A stretch of 64,000 nucleotides of DNA, taken from positions 992,001-1,056,000 of the forward strand of contig NZ_JABWTA010000001.1 of assembly GCF_013371495.1 (NCBI RefSeq), written 5' to 3'. Every line of letters begins with the position of its first letter. Position 1 is the stretch's first letter. Positions 63,742 to 64,000 of this stretch are shown piece by piece. The DNA is from Altererythrobacter lutimaris. GTDB lineage: Bacteria; Pseudomonadota; Alphaproteobacteria; Sphingomonadales; Sphingomonadaceae. The notes below the pieces were generated by a model that was not told where the DNA came from, did not search any database, and was given only the letters and a program-made list of their open reading frames with translations. A program made the position numbers and the translations under genes.

Positions 63742-64000
63742 CGCGCGCCAAGAGCTTTCAGCAGACCTGCTGCGCCAGCTGTATCGACATATTCGCGCAA
63801 GACCGTGATCCGGTCATCTTTGACCTCCCCGACAACGCAGACCATCAAGTCAAGCTCGCTGCCATCGGGCAAGGTGCCGCGCACCCGGTGCTCTTCGACA
63901 AAGCCGGTGTCCGTCGCTGTTCGCACTGTTTCTTCATAGCGAAAATCAGGCACGAGCGCTTTTACGGCCGCTGAGAATTGCAACAGACTATCGCGATCCA
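63738..64000 (-). CDS. NTF2/SnoaL-like protein, 3' part (5' end outside window)
   Basis: The frame has no stop from 64000 to the TAG/TAA region at 63738, giving about 87 visible residues and continuing beyond the window. The segment DFRYEETVRTATDTGFVEEHRVRG, then SELDLMVCVVGEVKDDRITVLREYVDT, has the NTF2/SnoaL-like ketosteroid-isomerase fold pattern ending in a Tyr-x-Asp. The exact reaction is not identifiable. Confidence 0.75.
   Translation of the reverse strand, partial: DRDSLLQFSAAVKALVPDFRYEETVRTATDTGFVEEHRVRGTLPDGSELDLMVCVVGEVKDDRITVLREYVDTAGAAGLLKALGAR

Noticed and set aside
1..64000. CRISPR array, rRNA operon or intact insertion sequence
   Set aside because: No regularly spaced repeats, rRNA sequence, transposase or terminal inverted repeats were recognised on either strand.

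Overview
The window reads as chromosomal DNA of a GC-rich alphaproteobacterium, most likely a sphingomonad of the Erythrobacter/Altererythrobacter group. The evidence is the gene content and order: rpmF-plsX-fabH-ihfA-merR, miaB-phoH-ybeY-corC, tsaB-rimI next to a Fur-type regulator, dciA (DUF721) and two DsbA-like genes leading into smc, a Ros/MucR zinc-finger regulator, class II DAHP synthase, and many small conserved sphingomonad proteins. This assignment is inferred from protein resemblance and synteny, not from a search. There is no prophage, no intact insertion sequence, no rRNA and no CRISPR array. There is one tRNA (Gln, TTG).

Layout. 1-1.5 kb: pirin, azoreductase and DoxX, a redox/electrophile-stress group. 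1.6-7 kb: a small lipoprotein with a frameshift, an NAD synthetase carrying an N-terminal helix-turn-helix domain, a YghU glutathione transferase, a GPH-type transporter and tRNA-Gln. 7-18 kb, mostly minus strand: acyltransferase, retropepsin-like protease, FAD oxidoreductase, the ergothioneine pair egtB-egtD, a diguanylate cyclase, DAHP synthase and a large M16 peptidase. 18-30 kb: Nfu, RutE-like reductase, tsaB, rimI, MucR, Fur, plsC, LysR, corC, ybeY, phoH, miaB, a nucleotidyltransferase, a cyclophilin and mgtE. 30-37 kb: cyclase, DUF1489, a 433-bp repeat-rich spacer, a nucleotidyltransferase plus P-loop kinase pair, a DUF7282 protein, FrnE-like DsbA, nudC and a beta-lactamase-fold hydrolase. 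37-47.5 kb: mutY, dciA, two DsbA-like proteins, smc, a quinone-reductase-like gene, then merR, ihfA, fabH, plsX and rpmF. 47.7-56 kb: MAPEG, metallo-hydrolase, GNAT, unknown genes, an S24 repressor with palindromic operators opposite a Cro-like gene, D-2-hydroxyacid dehydrogenase, cysS and two envelope proteins. 56-64 kb: nitroreductase, cobT, fsa, DUF4197, priA, an iron-sulfur photolyase and a partial NTF2-like gene.

Working together: several operons are tightly coupled by ATGA or TAATG overlaps (egtB/egtD, tsaB/rimI, nudC/frnE, plsX/fabH orientation, cysS/dehydrogenase, cobT/nitroreductase). The main non-routine signals are as follows. A short palindromic repeat (arms GTCCG/CGGAC) occurs six times, always as pairs that enclose accessory-looking genes at about 31.8-33.1, 43.6-44.4 and 49.4-50.2 kb. 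A helix-turn-helix domain is fused to NadE, with a relic Shine-Dalgarno sequence at the junction. An S24/Cro-like divergent switch has two visible operators. An 18-bp LacI-type palindrome lies in front of fsa.
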